Positions 1 through 6,394 of a DNA stretch of 8,238 bases are shown piece after piece. Position 1 is the first letter of the stretch; each line of letters opens with the position of its first letter. The stretch lies in contig JAEEKM010000345.1 of assembly GCA_016282455.1 (NCBI GenBank), forward strand, positions 1-8,238, given 5' to 3'. This stretch comes from Treponema sp. Lineage in GTDB: Bacteria > Spirochaetota > Spirochaetia > Treponematales > Treponemataceae. The position numbers and the translations under genes were made by a program. The notes below the pieces were generated by a model. That model was not told where the DNA came from, searched no databases, and saw nothing but the letters and a program-made list of their open reading frames with translations.

Positions 1-65
1 GAAAGAAAAATCCAGGTCAGCGAGAGAAGGAGAATGTGGCAAAACTTAACTGCACGGCTTCTTTT

Positions 66-83
66 AAAAAAGGGCATTCACCC
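66..83 (-). terminator. weak candidate terminator after thrH
   Basis: Read on the minus strand, GGGT (83-80), loop GAAT and GCCC (75-72) form a 4-bp stem including one G-T wobble, followed by six T (71-66). It sits 3-20 bases past the thrH stop, where an operon terminator would be expected. The stem is short, so this is a position-supported guess. Confidence 0.3.
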
Positions 84-85
84 AC

Positions 86-691
86 CTAGAGAGCGGCTTT
101 TATTGCCTTAAGAAGATCTTCGTAAGTTTCGTAGGCGGCAAGATCACTGTTGTCCTTTTTAATCTGCTCTGTGCTTTTAAAGAGGAAGCCAGCCTTGCTT
201 GCACGAATCATGCCCAGGTCGTTGTGACTGTCTCCACTGGCAATGGTTTCAAAACCAATGGACTGAAGGGCTTTTACTGTCGTGAGTTTACTCTGGGGGC
301 AGCGCATCTTAAAGCCTGTTATTTCTCCGGAAGGAGCAACTTCCAGTGTGTTACAGAAAATTGTTGGCCAGCCTAATTTTTTCATAAGGGGAGTTGCAAA
401 CTGAGTAAAGGTGTCGCTTATGATAATTACCTGAGTAAGGCTCCTAAGTTCATCAAGAAATTCTTTTGCACCGGGCAGAGGTTCAATTTTCGCAATGGTG
501 TCCTGAATCTCCTTTAAGCCAAGTCCATGTTCTTTAAGAACACCTATTCTCCACTTCATGAGCTTGTCATAGTCAGGCTCATCACGGGTAGTACGCTTAA
601 GTTCGGGAATACCGCTTGCTTCTGCAAATGCAATCCAGATTTCAGGTACGAGAACGCCTTCAAGGTCAAGGCAAACTATATTCATGCTCAT
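86..691 (-). CDS. thrH: ThrH-type phosphoserine phosphatase / homoserine phosphotransferase
   Basis: A 201-residue HAD-superfamily enzyme closely resembling Pseudomonas ThrH, which dephosphorylates phosphoserine and can pass the phosphate to homoserine, linking serine and threonine metabolism in the cytoplasm. Visible motifs are motif I LDLEGVLVPE with D9 and E11 (the DxE form typical of ThrH rather than the usual DxD), motif II SDT at 92-94, a motif III lysine near K135, and GDSHND at 153-158. Length matches the family. The start at 691 is preceded by AAGGAG (705-700) with 8-base spacing; a second ATG two codons in (685) is less well placed. The SD overlaps the TAA stop of the upstream thioesterase gene, so the two are probably translationally coupled. 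It is the last gene of a three-gene operon. Family assignment is strong; whether phosphatase or transferase activity matters in vivo cannot be told. Confidence 0.92.
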   Translation of the reverse strand: MSMNIVCLDLEGVLVPEIWIAFAEASGIPELKRTTRDEPDYDKLMKWRIGVLKEHGLGLKEIQDTIAKIEPLPGAKEFLDELRSLTQVIIISDTFTQFATPLMKKLGWPTIFCNTLEVAPSGEITGFKMRCPQSKLTTVKALQSIGFETIASGDSHNDLGMIRASKAGFLFKSTEQIKKDNSDLAAYETYEDLLKAIKAAL

Positions 692-703
692 TTTGTTAAC
701 TCC

Positions 704-1102
704 TTATTTTTCAGGCTTAAGGCCTTCGACTGCAAACTTTTTTGGAAAAGCGGCAAGTTTTCCGTTCTGTACGGAAGCCCAGGTAACATCTGCTTCTGCA
801 CAAACAGTACCGTCATTTTTCTGTATTACCTGATGCAAAGTTCCGCTTACGGCACCGAGTTTTACAGGGGTTGTAAAAACTGTAAGTTCATCATCAAGGA
901 AAGCAGAACTTTTGTAATGAATGTCTATGTGGGTTACGTAGAGGGAAAATCCTTCTTCCACAAGTCCCTTGTAGTCAAAGCCAATCTGATGAAGGTAATT
1001 CATGCGGGAATGTTCAAGGTAGTTTAAGTAAACGGCATTGTTTACGTGACTGTAACTGTCGCATTCATAACCGCGGACTGTAATTTGAGTCTGGCAGGTC
1101 AT
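704..1102 (-). CDS. 4HBT hotdog-fold acyl-CoA thioesterase
   Basis: A 132-residue protein of the YbgC/FadM-like 4-hydroxybenzoyl-CoA thioesterase family, which hydrolyses acyl-CoA thioesters in the cytoplasm. The signature is near the N-terminus: D15 followed by HVNNAVYL (19-26), then E30 and R33, matching the usual pattern Asp-x3-His-Val-Asn-Asn-x2-Tyr-x4-Glu. The rest fits alternating strands of a single hotdog domain, and family members usually form dimers or tetramers. The start at 1102 is chosen because GGAGG lies 7 bases upstream and because it forms a TAATG overlap with the stop of the upstream 518-residue gene. An upstream in-frame ATG at 1180 would add 26 residues that lie inside the preceding gene and resemble no part of the family. 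Substrate (short, long or aromatic acyl-CoA) cannot be read from sequence. Confidence 0.88.
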   Translation of the reverse strand: MTCQTQITVRGYECDSYSHVNNAVYLNYLEHSRMNYLHQIGFDYKGLVEEGFSLYVTHIDIHYKSSAFLDDELTVFTTPVKLGAVSGTLHQVIQKNDGTVCAEADVTWASVQNGKLAAFPKKFAVEGLKPEK

Positions 1103-2658
1103 TAGTCTTCCTCCACGTTCACCTGGAAATTCTGCATGAGCTGGACAAAGGCATAAATCTTTTTGTAGGCTTCGACACACATTTCTTTCAGGCGGCCTTC
1201 TGCAAAATGATCCAGTTCCCTCCAGTTAAGGACAAGTTCACTGCGGGGCATTTTTACAAAGTCTTCAAGACACATCTTGAGGTTTCTGTCGTAGGAAACA
1301 TAATACTGCACTGCACTTATGATAAGCCGGGCGGCGGCATTGTTTGCGTCTTTTAGAGTTGTCTTTATAATGCCCTTTGCTTCCTTGTCACGTTCGGCAC
1401 GGGGAAGAAGGGTTTTTAACTTGTAGCCGAGTTCACCGCCGTCTTCACTCATTCTTGCGTCGAGGGCTGCAATTTTTTCACTTACTTCCAGAAGCTGATG
1501 ATAGGCATCGCTCATGGGGGTTGCAAGCTGCTGGTTTGCCCAGTCACCGCGCACAAGAAGAATGTCTGACAGTTCTCGGATTTCCTTTTTAGTGTAATCA
1601 AGCAGGAACTGTTTAAGGTAAGAAAGCGGTTCTGCGTAAAGGTAACCGTCATAGTCTTTTCTTTCAAAGACTGCACTGTTTGCGGTATTATAATTCTTTA
1701 AGGGTTCAACATCACCCGTGAAAACCTGCGAAAGGAGACTGTCAATTTTTCCTGCAGTCTGACGGGCCTTGAGGTTTGCAAGGGTTGTTTCTACCTGTTT
1801 TCTTGTATCTGAAATAAAATCGTCCACAATGCGGAAGTCTTCACTTTTTGGAACTTCGCGCCAGTTGGGTTCTTCGGTAATAAGCTGAACCATCATTTCA
1901 AGAACCTTGCGTTCCCTTAACTGACGGAGACGGGCCATTACTTTTTTCCAGACAGCAAGAGTTATTGGCTCAACACCTTTTACTGCACGAAGGAGTTTGA
2001 AAACATCTTCCCAGTCTGCTTCAAAGGGAATGCACCAGGCTACTGCAATAAAGTTCTTTATGTCTTCTGCAACATAGGTTCCGGTGATGGGGCGGAAATT
2101 GGGAGTATAGGAAAAATTATGCTCTTTAACGTTTCCGTCAAATTTTTTAAGAAGGAAATAAAAGTCAAACTGACAGAAGTTACTGAGCAGCATAAGCTTG
2201 GTGTAAAGGTTGTCTATTTTTGCAATAGTGGAGTTGTCAAACTGAGACAAGAGGCCTTCCAATGTCTGTTTTGTTTTTTCTGACAGTTCCTTGATGCCGA
2301 TTTTTTTTGACTGCTCGGTGATTGCACTTTCAGACAGAAGGTCATAGGCTTCCCTCTGTTCTTTAGTCATGCTTACGTCAAGAACAATTTTTTTTAGTGC
2401 AGCAGGGGTTGAGTTCTGAAACATGAGCTGGGCAGGAGATATGACCTTGTAAATTTCATAAAAGTATTTTGCAAAAGCCGGATCTACCTCATGGGCCGAG
2501 TTTTTATAAAAATGATATTTGCTTTTTGAAAGAGTCTTCCAGATGCTTTTCAGTTGACGCTTTTTTGCTGCTTCGGGATCATTACCGCCGAAGATGGAGT
2601 CAATAAGGTTCTGAAAAAAATTTCCGCTGGACTTTGCATTTGATGATTCTTTTGCCAT
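1102..2658 (-). CDS. uncharacterised spirochaete protein (DUF5312-like from memory)
   Basis: A 518-residue protein of unknown function. The sequence recalls a large family found mainly in Treponema that I remember as DUF5312; this was not checked. It has no signal peptide, membrane segment or recognised catalytic motif. The first 15 residues are Ser/Asn/Lys-rich and look disordered, followed by a basic stretch (about 30-45, KKRQLKSIWKTLSKSK). The remainder looks mostly alpha-helical with many Leu/Lys/Glu heptad-like patches and repeated aromatic clusters, as in a soluble helical scaffold. It is the first gene of an operon with the thioesterase and thrH, overlapping the former as TAATG. No proper SD is present: AGG sits one base before the ATG, and a candidate promoter lies immediately upstream, so translation may start on a very short leader. 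Operon partners do not reveal its job. The gene itself is secure; the family name is tentative. Confidence 0.85.
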   Translation of the reverse strand: MAKESSNAKSSGNFFQNLIDSIFGGNDPEAAKKRQLKSIWKTLSKSKYHFYKNSAHEVDPAFAKYFYEIYKVISPAQLMFQNSTPAALKKIVLDVSMTKEQREAYDLLSESAITEQSKKIGIKELSEKTKQTLEGLLSQFDNSTIAKIDNLYTKLMLLSNFCQFDFYFLLKKFDGNVKEHNFSYTPNFRPITGTYVAEDIKNFIAVAWCIPFEADWEDVFKLLRAVKGVEPITLAVWKKVMARLRQLRERKVLEMMVQLITEEPNWREVPKSEDFRIVDDFISDTRKQVETTLANLKARQTAGKIDSLLSQVFTGDVEPLKNYNTANSAVFERKDYDGYLYAEPLSYLKQFLLDYTKKEIRELSDILLVRGDWANQQLATPMSDAYHQLLEVSEKIAALDARMSEDGGELGYKLKTLLPRAERDKEAKGIIKTTLKDANNAAARLIISAVQYYVSYDRNLKMCLEDFVKMPRSELVLNWRELDHFAEGRLKEMCVEAYKKIYAFVQLMQNFQVNVEED

Positions 2659-2665
2659 GCCTAAT

Positions 2666-2694
2666 AGAATAATACATTGTGTAAGTTTTTACAA
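2666..2694 (-). promoter_or_regulatory. candidate promoter of the minus-strand operon
   Basis: On the minus strand TTGTAA (2694-2689), a 17-base spacer and TATTCT (2671-2666) resemble a sigma-70 promoter, each box matching 4 of 6. An overlapping TATTAT (2674-2669) is a better -10 but lacks a well-spaced -35. The TATTCT version would start transcription within a base or two of the ATG at 2658, agreeing with the missing SD. Moderate to weak support. Confidence 0.35.
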
Positions 2695-2725
2695 GTTGTT
2701 AAAAAATATATAAACTCGCAAATAC

Positions 2726-2754
2726 AAAAAAAGTGCCCCTTAAAAAGAGGCACT
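2726..2754 (-). terminator. rho-independent terminator of the rny transcript
   Basis: Read on the minus strand, AGTGCC (2754-2749) pairs with GGCACT (2737-2732). The stem continues after one mismatch with three more pairs (2747-2745 with 2741-2739) and a 3-base loop. A run of six T (2731-2726) follows. The T run is only on the minus-strand side, so it ends minus-strand transcripts, that is rny. It lies about 140 bases past the rny stop and about 30 bases before the candidate promoter of the next operon. Confidence 0.8.
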
Positions 2755-2771
2755 CACCAAACACTTGTCCT

Positions 2772-2900
2772 AAAAAAACTTTTCACGATTTTTTTACGAA
2801 GTAAAAAAATGCGAGCCACGCGAGCAAGTGAAAACAGTATTCACTCAGTTTTCGCCATAAGGCGAAAACTGATAAGATAAAAACGCAAAGCGTTTTTATC
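2772..2900 (-). repeat. array of perfect short-loop hairpins in the rny 3' UTR
   Basis: In plus-strand coordinates: hairpin D is an 11-bp perfect stem (2876-2886 with 2890-2900, loop AAA) that contains the rny stop codon. Hairpin C is an 11-bp perfect stem (2846-2856 with 2861-2871, loop ATAA). Hairpin B is a 6-bp stem (2827-2832 with 2840-2845). Hairpin A is a 10-bp perfect stem (2788-2797 with 2801-2810, loop GAA). B and C abut; C and D are 4 bases apart. A can also be enclosed by TTTTCAC (2780-2786) pairing with GTGAAAA (2828-2834), an alternative to B; on the minus strand that larger hairpin runs into seven T (2778-2772) and could act as an earlier terminator. GCGAGC is repeated directly (2811-2816, 2820-2825). 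All of this is read directly from sequence. Confidence 0.85.
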
Positions 2901-4428
2901 GCGCATACTCAACAATCCGTGTTTCCCTTATCATTGTTATCTTAATGCGTCCGGGGTAACGGAGATCTGTTTCAATCTGTTTAGCAATATTCTTTGCAAG
3001 GTCTTTTACTTCACCGTCTGCAATCTTGTCGTTGTTAACAAGAATGCGAAGTTCACGACCAGCCTGAATTGCATAAGCCTGTTCAACGCCCTGGAACTTT
3101 TTGGCAGTTTCCTCAAGGTTTTCAAGACGCTTAACATAGTTGTCCACAGTTTCCTTACGTGCACCGGGACGGGCAGCACTAATTGCATCTGCAATCTGAA
3201 CAAGCACTGCTTCAATTGTCTGCGGTTCACAGTCGTTGTGGTGGGCGGCAATGGCATTTACAACGCGGGGATCTTCTCCCATCTTGCGTGCCATTTCTGC
3301 ACCAACTTCTGCATGGTTCTGGTCACTGTCATTTTCTGCACCCTTACCAATGTCGTGCAAAAGTGCGGCTCTCTTTGCAAGCTCCCTGTTGGCTCCAACT
3401 TCTGCCGCAAGCATACTGGCAAGTTCTGCAACTTCACGGGAGTGGGTAAGCACATTCTGACCGTAACTTGTTCTAAAGTAAAGTCTACCCAGAGCACGAA
3501 CCCCATCCTGACCCATATTGTGAATGCCAAGATCAAAGAGAACTTTTTCACCCTCTTCGTAAATCTTCTGCTGAACTTCACGGGTAACCTTCTGCACAAT
3601 CTCTTCGATTCTTGCAGGATGAATGCGTCCGTCTGTAATAAGGCGTTCAAGGGCCTCACGGGCAATTTCTTTTCTTACGGGGTCAAAACAACTGATAACC
3701 ACTGCTTCGGGAGTATCATCAATAATAATGTCCACACCGGTAAGTGTTTCCAGAGTACGGATGTTACGTCCCTCACGGCCGATAATGCGGCCCTTCATTT
3801 CATCACTGGGAAGTGAAACGGTTGCAACAGTAATGTCTCCGGTTACTTCAGTAGAAAGGCGCTGAATTGTGGTAACAAGAATTTCCTGTGCTTTTTTCTC
3901 TGCACCCAGCTGTGCTTCCTGATCAATTTTGTTCAGGAGTGCCTGTGCATCGTGACGGGCATCATTTTCCAGTTCTTTAATGATGAGAGTTTTTGCTTCT
4001 TCACGTGTAAGACCTGAAATACGTTCCAGTTCTGAACGAAGGGTTTCTTCCTGTTCCTGCATGGAAGCTTCACGCTTTTCCATTTCGGCAACACGGGCAG
4101 TAAATTCTTTGTCCCGCTTGTCCATATCCTGACTGCGCTGATCAAGAGTTTCCTCTTTTTTTGCAACCCTGCTTTCATACGACTGCAATTCCTTGCGCCG
4201 CTCACGGTTCTCCCGCTCCTGCTGGTTTCGGTCCTGAATGAGTTGTTCTTTTGCCTGAAGCATCATCTCTTTTTTTAGAGCTTCAGCTTCTTTTATAGCA
4301 TCCTGTCTGACGCGCTCTGCTTTTTGTTCAGACGCGGAAAGTTGAAATCTGGCATAAACCCAGCGAATTGTCCATCCAAGAATGATTCCTGCAACGGGGA
4401 GAATAACATACAACAACCAAGTTGGCAT
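2896..4428 (-). CDS. rny: ribonuclease Y
   Basis: A 510-residue RNase Y, the membrane-anchored endoribonuclease that initiates mRNA decay and processing in many bacteria lacking RNase E. Domains in order: an N-terminal membrane helix (about 4-25); a long charged coiled coil rich in Glu, Lys, Arg and Gln (about 32-185); a KH RNA-binding domain with the GRIIGREGRNI loop (213-223); and an HD metal-dependent phosphohydrolase domain with H329, the H358-D359 pair in LLHDIGKG, H396-H397 and D414. All key residues are present and length matches the family. The ATG at 4428 is chosen because AAGGAG lies 6 bases upstream (4440-4435); a longer TTG start at 4449 would add seven residues containing the SD itself. 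It appears monocistronic, with its own promoter (4495-4467) and a hairpin-rich 3' region. Its stop codon is embedded in a perfect hairpin stem. Confidence 0.96.
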   Translation of the reverse strand: MPTWLLYVILPVAGIILGWTIRWVYARFQLSASEQKAERVRQDAIKEAEALKKEMMLQAKEQLIQDRNQQERENRERRKELQSYESRVAKKEETLDQRSQDMDKRDKEFTARVAEMEKREASMQEQEETLRSELERISGLTREEAKTLIIKELENDARHDAQALLNKIDQEAQLGAEKKAQEILVTTIQRLSTEVTGDITVATVSLPSDEMKGRIIGREGRNIRTLETLTGVDIIIDDTPEAVVISCFDPVRKEIAREALERLITDGRIHPARIEEIVQKVTREVQQKIYEEGEKVLFDLGIHNMGQDGVRALGRLYFRTSYGQNVLTHSREVAELASMLAAEVGANRELAKRAALLHDIGKGAENDSDQNHAEVGAEMARKMGEDPRVVNAIAAHHNDCEPQTIEAVLVQIADAISAARPGARKETVDNYVKRLENLEETAKKFQGVEQAYAIQAGRELRILVNNDKIADGEVKDLAKNIAKQIETDLRYPGRIKITMIRETRIVEYAR

Positions 4429-4450
4429 ACTTTTCTCCTTATCGTACAAT
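4422..4450 (+). promoter_or_regulatory. candidate plus-strand promoter overlapping the rny start
   Basis: TTGGCA (4422-4427), a 17-base spacer and TACAAT (4445-4450) match 5 of 6 in each box. It points toward the barrel gene and lies across the rny SD and start codon. The -35 box is partly dictated by the first rny codons, so it may be coincidental, but the same box pair recurs 80 bases downstream. Confidence 0.35.
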
Positions 4451-4466
4451 AGAATAATCCATATAC

Positions 4467-4495
4467 AATTTAATAGATAGAAGTGATTATGTCAA
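4467..4495 (-). promoter_or_regulatory. candidate promoter of rny
   Basis: On the minus strand a perfect TTGACA (4495-4490) is followed by a 17-base spacer and TAAATT (4472-4467, 4 of 6 matches to TATAAT). Transcription would start near 4460, leaving a leader of about 30 bases that contains AAGGAG before the ATG at 4428. This is the best -35 box in the window. Confidence 0.6.
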
Positions 4496-4502
4496 ATGAT
4501 TA

Positions 4503-4530
4503 TTGGCATTTTTTCACATTTTTTTACAAT
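4503..4530 (+). promoter_or_regulatory. candidate promoter of the barrel/phosphoesterase operon
   Basis: TTGGCA (4503-4508), a 16-base spacer and TACAAT (4525-4530), each matching 5 of 6 consensus positions. It lies just beyond the rny -35 box on the opposite strand. Transcription would start near 4537, giving a leader of about 75 bases before the ATG at 4612. Confidence 0.55.
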
Positions 4531-4558
4531 AGAAATCAGAATAAAGGGGTGGAAAACA

Positions 4559-4588
4559 ATGGTGGGCCAAAGGGCACTTTTCCCTTGA
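4559..4588 (+). CDS. possible 9-codon leader ORF
   Basis: ATG at 4559 follows the purine-rich AGGGGTGG (4545-4552) with 6-base spacing, the only SD-like sequence in this leader. The reading frame MVGQRALFP ends at TGA 4586-4588, 23 bases before the main ATG at 4612 and in a different frame from it. A 5-bp hairpin (4570-4574 with 4582-4586) lies within it. A start-stop this short can arise by chance; support is the good SD here contrasted with its absence at the main gene. Confidence 0.25.
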   Translation: MVGQRALFP

Positions 4589-4611
4589 AAACCTGCTTTT
4601 TTTGCAATAAA

Positions 4612-5373
4612 ATGAAAATAATGAAACGTTACAAATTCTTTCTAACCGCAGTTATAGGCTGCGCACTACTTTTTGCCCCCACGGGACTTTTTGCAGAAGA
4701 AAATGAAGAACCTGCAAAAGCGGATTTTACACAGGCAGTTACCGGCATCTTCGTGGCAAACACTGGTCAGGGGTTTGAACCCTATCACCTGGCACTTGAG
4801 GCCGCATACACCCTGGACACAGAAACCCTCTCTGCCACAGGTGCAGTTAAGGCTGCAAAGGGAGACCTTCAGTTTACTGCAAAATGCATCTGGCTTCCCC
4901 TGGGAATAAACACTGAATGGATGAGCCTTAAACTCGGTGCAGGCCTCATTTACAACTTTGACGCCTACCTTCCCTACAGCATTTCAAACAATCTGCTCCC
5001 CGGAGCCTACTTGCGCTTTGCCCCGGGAAAACACTGGTGCTTAACGGCAGATATCTCCTACTTCTTTAAAGGACGGACAGTTTTTGCAATTGCAGACACC
5101 AATCCCCTGCTGGTAAACAGTACCGTAGCCTTCCGCCTGAGGAATGATTTTTTCATAAACGAGGCTTTCGGTGCCTATCTTGAAGTGAGCTCCTACGAAC
5201 TTTTCCGCTACATGATTCTCTGTGCTCCCTCCGTTACCCTGGGTGGAACTTTCAATACCGGAAACAGCCTGTCTTTTGCTCTTGAAGCAACTGCCAGATT
5301 CACAGACTTTTTCACTGTGTCAGCATATTACGACAGCACAGAAGTGCGCTTTTTGGTGAGGTACGAATTTTGA
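4612..5373 (+). CDS. exported beta-barrel-like outer membrane protein
   Basis: A 253-residue exported protein I cannot name. The N-terminus is a clear signal peptide: MKIMKRYK, a hydrophobic core (about 9-22), then LFA with probable cleavage after A28 before an acidic EENEE stretch. The mature part shows alternating polar/hydrophobic strand patterns with many aromatic and Gly residues, and ends in RFLVRYEF with a terminal Phe, the usual beta-signal of outer-membrane barrels recognised by the BAM machinery. An 8- to 12-strand barrel is plausible for this size. The start is uncertain between ATG 4612 and ATG 4621, since neither has a good SD; the reading frame is open back to 4483, but those residues would precede the signal peptide. 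The gene overlaps the phosphoesterase lipoprotein gene by 4 bases, suggesting a co-translated envelope pair. Substrate or role is unknown. Confidence 0.8.
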   Translation: MKIMKRYKFFLTAVIGCALLFAPTGLFAEENEEPAKADFTQAVTGIFVANTGQGFEPYHLALEAAYTLDTETLSATGAVKAAKGDLQFTAKCIWLPLGINTEWMSLKLGAGLIYNFDAYLPYSISNNLLPGAYLRFAPGKHWCLTADISYFFKGRTVFAIADTNPLLVNSTVAFRLRNDFFINEAFGAYLEVSSYELFRYMILCAPSVTLGGTFNTGNSLSFALEATARFTDFFTVSAYYDSTEVRFLVRYEF

Positions 5374-6344
5374 AAAAAGAACTTAAAGCACATACAAAGA
5401 TTTTTACAGTAAGTCTTCTCCTTTTGACTGCCTTTACTTTTGTTTCCTGCGAATATGCGGTTTGGGAAGGCTTTTACAGAAAACACAATGTTTCTGAAAG
5501 AGCGGCAAGTCTTTACAGTCTGCCCGACAGCGACGCCCCGGACCCAACCCTTGCAAAGGGAAAATATTTTGTGGCGGCCTTCAGCGACATTCACCTTTAC
5601 ACATCAAAGTCTACCCTTGGCGACAGGAATCCTTTTAAGGACGGCTTAAAAAAACAGCTTACTGCCTTAAAAGAACTCAGTGATGCAAACCCGACAAAAA
5701 ATCTCTTTCCAAAATTTACCCTCTGTCTGGGAGACATTGCAGACCACGGAACAGAAAGTGAGTATGTGGAATACAAAACTTTTACAGACGAACTCAAGAC
5801 CGACCTGAATCTTGTTACCTACAACGTTCTCGGAAACCATGACCTTTACAACACTGGCTGGGAACCCTATGAAAAACTGGTTTACCCCTACAAAAGTTTT
5901 TACCGCTTTAACACAGAAAAATTCAGCTGGTATGTTCTGGATTCTGCAAGCGGTTCACTGGGCCCCGCACAGCTGAAAACTCTGGAAGAAGCATGCAAGG
6001 AAGATGCAAGACCAAAAATCTTCCTCATGCACTGCCCCATGTACGGAGACTGGACCCTGAACATGGGTTACTTTACCCTGCAGAACTCCTACGAGTCAGA
6101 CCGGCTCATTACCCTTGCACAGAACAGCAACGTTAAGCTTGTAATGGAAGGCCACACCCACAAGTACAATGAACATCAGATTGGAAACTTTGTAGAACAC
6201 ACCGTTTCTTCCCTCAGGGCAGAACATGAATGGACCCTGCTTCTTGTAAACGAAGACGATGCTACCACTCAAAGATTCCGCATAACGGAAGATGTAGAGA
6301 CCAAAGAGGACTTTGCCAGGATTCTTGCAGACTATCTGGAGTAA
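5370..6344 (+). CDS. lipoprotein metallophosphoesterase (calcineurin-like)
   Basis: A 324-residue calcineurin-like phosphoesterase. All metal-site motifs are present in order: D73-x-H75 (FSDIHLY), G121-D122 (LGDIADHG), G155-N-H-D158, H221 (FLMHCP) and G261-H-T-H264. This family uses a di-metal centre to cleave phosphomonoesters or diesters such as nucleotides, phospholipid head groups or cyclic nucleotides. The N-terminus is a lipoprotein signal: KK, a hydrophobic run (about 11-25) and a lipobox ending VSC27, relaxed as is common in spirochaetes. The enzyme is therefore expected outside the cytoplasmic membrane. The start is TTG at 5370, overlapping the barrel gene stop as TTGA, with GGTGAGG (5355-5361) 8 bases upstream. 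The nearest in-frame ATG codons lie beyond the signal sequence, so TTG is needed to keep it. Substrate cannot be inferred. Confidence 0.9.
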   Translation: MKKELKAHTKIFTVSLLLLTAFTFVSCEYAVWEGFYRKHNVSERAASLYSLPDSDAPDPTLAKGKYFVAAFSDIHLYTSKSTLGDRNPFKDGLKKQLTALKELSDANPTKNLFPKFTLCLGDIADHGTESEYVEYKTFTDELKTDLNLVTYNVLGNHDLYNTGWEPYEKLVYPYKSFYRFNTEKFSWYVLDSASGSLGPAQLKTLEEACKEDARPKIFLMHCPMYGDWTLNMGYFTLQNSYESDRLITLAQNSNVKLVMEGHTHKYNEHQIGNFVEHTVSSLRAEHEWTLLLVNEDDATTQRFRITEDVETKEDFARILADYLE

Positions 6345-6360
6345 AAAAAAGGCTTAAAGT

Positions 6361-6388
6361 TTTACCGTCCTTCACCGATAATTATAAT
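6361..6388 (+). promoter_or_regulatory. candidate promoter of an intergenic RNA
   Basis: A perfect TATAAT (6383-6388) is preceded, at 16-base spacing, by TTTACC (6361-6366), a weak -35. It lies 17 bases after the phosphoesterase stop. A start near 6395 would give a transcript running to the terminator at 6535. Confidence 0.5.
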
Positions 6389-6394
6389 GTGCGG

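Noticed and set aside
1..65. Start or end of another gene at the left edge
   Set aside because: No SD-start pair or recognisable peptide could be supported on either strand in so short a stretch.
527..1027. 166-codon plus-strand open frame across thrH and the thioesterase gene
   Set aside because: Antisense to two well-recognised genes, Cys/Phe-rich as expected of a complementary-strand artefact, no ribosome site.
2726..2900. CRISPR array or mobile-element end
   Set aside because: The hairpins differ in sequence and are not separated by unique equal-length spacers, and there is no transposase or target-site duplication nearby.
3238..3816. 192-codon plus-strand open frame antisense to rny
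   Set aside because: Lies fully inside the KH/HD-coding part of rny, has no SD or family resemblance, and its composition follows from rny codon use on the other strand.
4483..4611. 43-residue N-terminal extension of the barrel protein
   Set aside because: It would bury the signal peptide and covers the candidate promoter; the signal peptide beginning at 4612 is complete on its own.
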